Shown: piece after piece, positions 61,988 through 64,000 of the stretch | How positions within the stretch are numbered: position 1 is the stretch's first letter | Layout of the letters: each line of letters starts with the position of its first letter | DNA from: Sphingomonas faeni | Lineage (GTDB): Bacteria > Pseudomonadota > Alphaproteobacteria > Sphingomonadales > Sphingomonadaceae | Assembly (NCBI RefSeq): GCF_003053745.1 | Contig: NZ_QAYE01000006.1 | Location: 124,001 to 188,000, forward strand | Direction of reading: 5' to 3' | DNA length: 64,000 bases | Notes under the pieces: generated by a model | The model's database searches: none | The model's input: the letters and a program-made list of their open reading frames with translations, nothing else | Told to the model about the DNA's origin: nothing | Program-made: the position numbers and the translations under genes

Positions 61988-64000
61988 TCAATGTGCCGCT
62001 CCCCAGCTAAGGCCGGTACCGATCTCGATGCCGAGTGGGACGTCGAGCGTTACCGCGGGTTGCGCGGCGTTCGCCATGACCTGCTCGATCACGGGTTTGG
62101 CCGCAGCGACGTCACCTTCCGGCAATTCGAAGACGAGTTCGTCGTGGACCTGAAGCAGCATGCGGACATTGGGCAGACCCGCTTCGAGCAACGCCGGCCC
62201 CATGCGGACCATCGCGCGCTTGATGATGTCGGCGCTCGTCCCCTGGATCGGCGCATTGATTGCGGCGCGTTCGGCGCCCTGGCGTTCGTGCTGGATCTTC
62301 GAGCGGATGCGCGGAAAGTGCGTTTTTCGGCCGAACAGCGTGGTGGTGAAGCCGCTCGCGCGAACGCTCTCCGTCGTCTCGACAATATAGTTCGAGATGC
62401 CGGGGAAGCGATCGAAATAGCGGTCGATCATCGCTTGCGCTTCGTCCGCCGACACGTCCAAACGCCCGGCGAGGCCCCAGCGGGAGATGCCGTAGAGTAT
62501 CGCGAAGTTGATCGTCTTCGCGCGGCCGCGGGTGTCGCGGTTGACCTCGCCGAACAATTCCTGCGCGGTGAGGCTGTGGATGTCGTCGCCGTTCGCGAAC
62601 GCCGCCTTCAGCGCGGGGACGTTCGCCATGTGCGCGGCCAGCCGCAGCTCGATCTGCGAGTAATCCGCGGCGAGGATGACGTTGCCGGGCTCGGCCACGA
62701 ACGCGTCGCGGATCTGGCGGCCGATCTCGGTGCGGATCGGGATGTTCTGGAGGTTGGGATCGGTCGACGACAGGCGGCCGGTCTGCGCGCCGGTCAGCGA
62801 ATAGGACGTGTGCACGCGGCCCGTCGCCGGGTTGATCTGCGCCTGCAACGCGTCGGTGTAGGTCGATTTCAGCTTCGACAACTGACGCCAGTCGAGCACT
62901 TTCCGCGCGATCACCGCGCCGGGCGAATCCTTGTCCGCCGCGATCCGCTCGAGTTCGTTGACGTCGGTCGAATAGACGCCGGACTTGCCCTTGCGGCCGC
63001 CCTTGATGCCCATCTTCTCGAACAGCACGTCGCCCAATTGCTTGGGGCTGCCGATCGTGAAGGGCGCCCCCGCGAGCGCGTGGATCTCGGTCTCCAGGCT
63101 CGCCATCTGGCCGGCGAACTCGGTCGAGAGCTTCGACAGTTTGGCGGCATCGACCTTGATCCCGTGCATCTCCATCTGCGCGATGACGGGGACGAGCGGG
63201 CGGTCGACCATCTCGTACACGCGGGTCGAGCCTTCCGCGGGCAGGCGGCGCTTGAACCGGCGCCAGAGGCGGAGCGTCACGTCAGCGTCCTCGGCGGCGT
63301 AGCGCGTCGCGGCCTTGAGGTCGATTTCGTTGAAGGTCCGCTGCGTCTTGCCGGTGCCGACGACGTCCTTGAACGCGATGCAGCTGTGCGAAAGGTGCGT
63401 GGCAGCGAGTTCGTCCATGCCGTGGCCATGTAGCCCGGCGTCGAGATCGAAGCTCATCACGATCGTGTCGTCGAACGGCGCGATCTGCACGCCGCCGGTG
63501 GACGCGTAGGCGCGGCCGAGGACGATCATGTCGTATTTGAGGTTGTGGCCGATCTTCAGGACGCTCGGATCCTCCAGCAACGGCTTCAGTTTCGCGAGCA
63601 CGAGCGCGCGGTCGAGCTGGACCGGGTTTTCCGCGAGCAAATCGGTCCCGCCATGTGCGATAGGTACGTAGCAGGCGAGGTTCGGATGCAACGCCATGCT
63701 CACCCCGACGAGGTCCGCGCGCGTCGCGTCGATGCCGGTGGTCTCGGTGTCGATCGCGATCCAGCCCTGGTGCTTGGCGACGGTGATCCAGCGATCGAGC
63801 GCGGCTTCGTCGACGACGGTCTCGTAGTCGTCGTGCTTGCAGGGCTCGTCCTCGTCGAACTCGGCTGTGCTCGCCGGTTCGGCGACGGGGGCTTCGGCGA
63901 CCGCGGAAAGCTTCGCGATCAGCGACTTGAAACCGTGATGCTCCAGGAATGCCCGCAAGGGGGCGTCGGGGATGCCCTTCAATTCGAGATCTTCGAGCGG
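61988..64000 (-). CDS. polA: DNA polymerase I, C-terminal 670 residues (cut by window edge)
   Basis: The 5' end of the gene, with the 5'-3' exonuclease, is beyond the window. Present are the 3'-5' exonuclease with its first metal motif intact (AIDTETTGIDA) and the LKIGHNLKYDMIVLG motif, and the complete polymerase: ADYSQIELRLAAHM (motif A), GRAKTINFAILYG (motif B) and LLQVHDELVFELP (motif C). Proofreading thus looks active, unlike in many polA proteins that lose those residues. Repair and Okazaki processing enzyme. Confidence 0.96.
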   Translation of the reverse strand, partial: PLEDLELKGIPDAPLRAFLEHHGFKSLIAKLSAVAEAPVAEPASTAEFDEDEPCKHDDYETVVDEAALDRWITVAKHQGWIAIDTETTGIDATRADLVGVSMALHPNLACYVPIAHGGTDLLAENPVQLDRALVLAKLKPLLEDPSVLKIGHNLKYDMIVLGRAYASTGGVQIAPFDDTIVMSFDLDAGLHGHGMDELAATHLSHSCIAFKDVVGTGKTQRTFNEIDLKAATRYAAEDADVTLRLWRRFKRRLPAEGSTRVYEMVDRPLVPVIAQMEMHGIKVDAAKLSKLSTEFAGQMASLETEIHALAGAPFTIGSPKQLGDVLFEKMGIKGGRKGKSGVYSTDVNELERIAADKDSPGAVIARKVLDWRQLSKLKSTYTDALQAQINPATGRVHTSYSLTGAQTGRLSSTDPNLQNIPIRTEIGRQIRDAFVAEPGNVILAADYSQIELRLAAHMANVPALKAAFANGDDIHSLTAQELFGEVNRDTRGRAKTINFAILYGISRWGLAGRLDVSADEAQAMIDRYFDRFPGISNYIVETTESVRASGFTTTLFGRKTHFPRIRSKIQHERQGAERAAINAPIQGTSADIIKRAMVRMGPALLEAGLPNVRMLLQVHDELVFELPEGDVAAAKPVIEQVMANAAQPAVTLDVPLGIEIGTGLSWGAAH

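Overview
The window is a GC-rich chromosomal segment from an alphaproteobacterium, most likely a Sphingomonas-type member of the Sphingomonadaceae. The gene set points there: an alpha-type SspB, an ATP12 chaperone gene, a TorF-like porin with a small kdp operon leader, a short OpgGH pair, a TonB-dependent receptor and TTG/GTG starts with tightly overlapping genes. No rRNA, tRNA, insertion sequence, phage gene or CRISPR array was seen. Both ends are cut: a lipoprotein gene at the left (minus strand) and polA at the right (minus strand).

Layout, left to right. 1-4000: lipoprotein and EI24-type membrane protein, a PfkB-family sugar/adenosine kinase and a convergent amino-acid permease sharing one bidirectional terminator. 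4.1-8.1 kb: a minus-strand histidine operon hisB-hisH-hisA-hisF-(58-aa membrane protein)-hisE, followed by a HIT protein. 8.1-11.5 kb: sspB, fumC, two small proteins, gmk. 11.6-15.8 kb: HAD phosphatase, a 72-aa protein and ATP12 as one operon; a DUF1440-like protein; crcB and an RluA-type pseudouridine synthase. 16-21.7 kb: lipoprotein, small membrane protein, OsmC, glycine-zipper protein, TRIC-type channel, GNAT and sppA. 22.1-24.4 kb: groES-groEL under a CIRCE operator. 24.4-31 kb: Uma2-type protein, an alpha/beta hydrolase-like lipoprotein without its nucleophile, a three-gene regulatory module (membrane-tethered LuxR-type HTH, 4-TM protein, winged helix), a decayed glycoside hydrolase fragment, an FAD/NAD(P)-binding protein and nhaA. 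31.1-40.2 kb: porin, 27-aa peptide and kdpFABCDE. 40.3-44 kb: small membrane protein and opgG-opgH. 44-50.7 kb: a minus-strand efflux operon marR-aaeB-aaeX-aaeA-outer-membrane factor-MFS pump. 50.9-54.2 kb: a TonB-dependent receptor and ModE regulator behind a sequence closely resembling the ModE operator. 54.4-58.7 kb: dTMP kinase of the mycobacterial type, then virJ-DUF2147-mprF for lysyl-phosphatidylglycerol turnover. 58.9-64 kb: chorismate mutase, polyprenyl diphosphate synthase, an O-antigen-type flippase and the 3' two thirds of polA.

The most unusual non-genic content is a dense set of intergenic palindromic repeats in several families. One family is about 107 bp long, occurs seven times and has a conserved asymmetric centre, so each copy has an orientation; in six cases it lies next to a second palindrome family. 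One palindrome sits inside the 5' coding end of an outer-membrane efflux gene and forms part of its reading frame.

The best candidate for a little-described system is the TonB receptor-ModE operon with its operator-like box, which suggests molybdenum-controlled outer-membrane transport. The repeat family and the membrane-tethered LuxR module are the next most interesting. Functions below rest on recognisable motifs and neighbourhood; no database search was possible.
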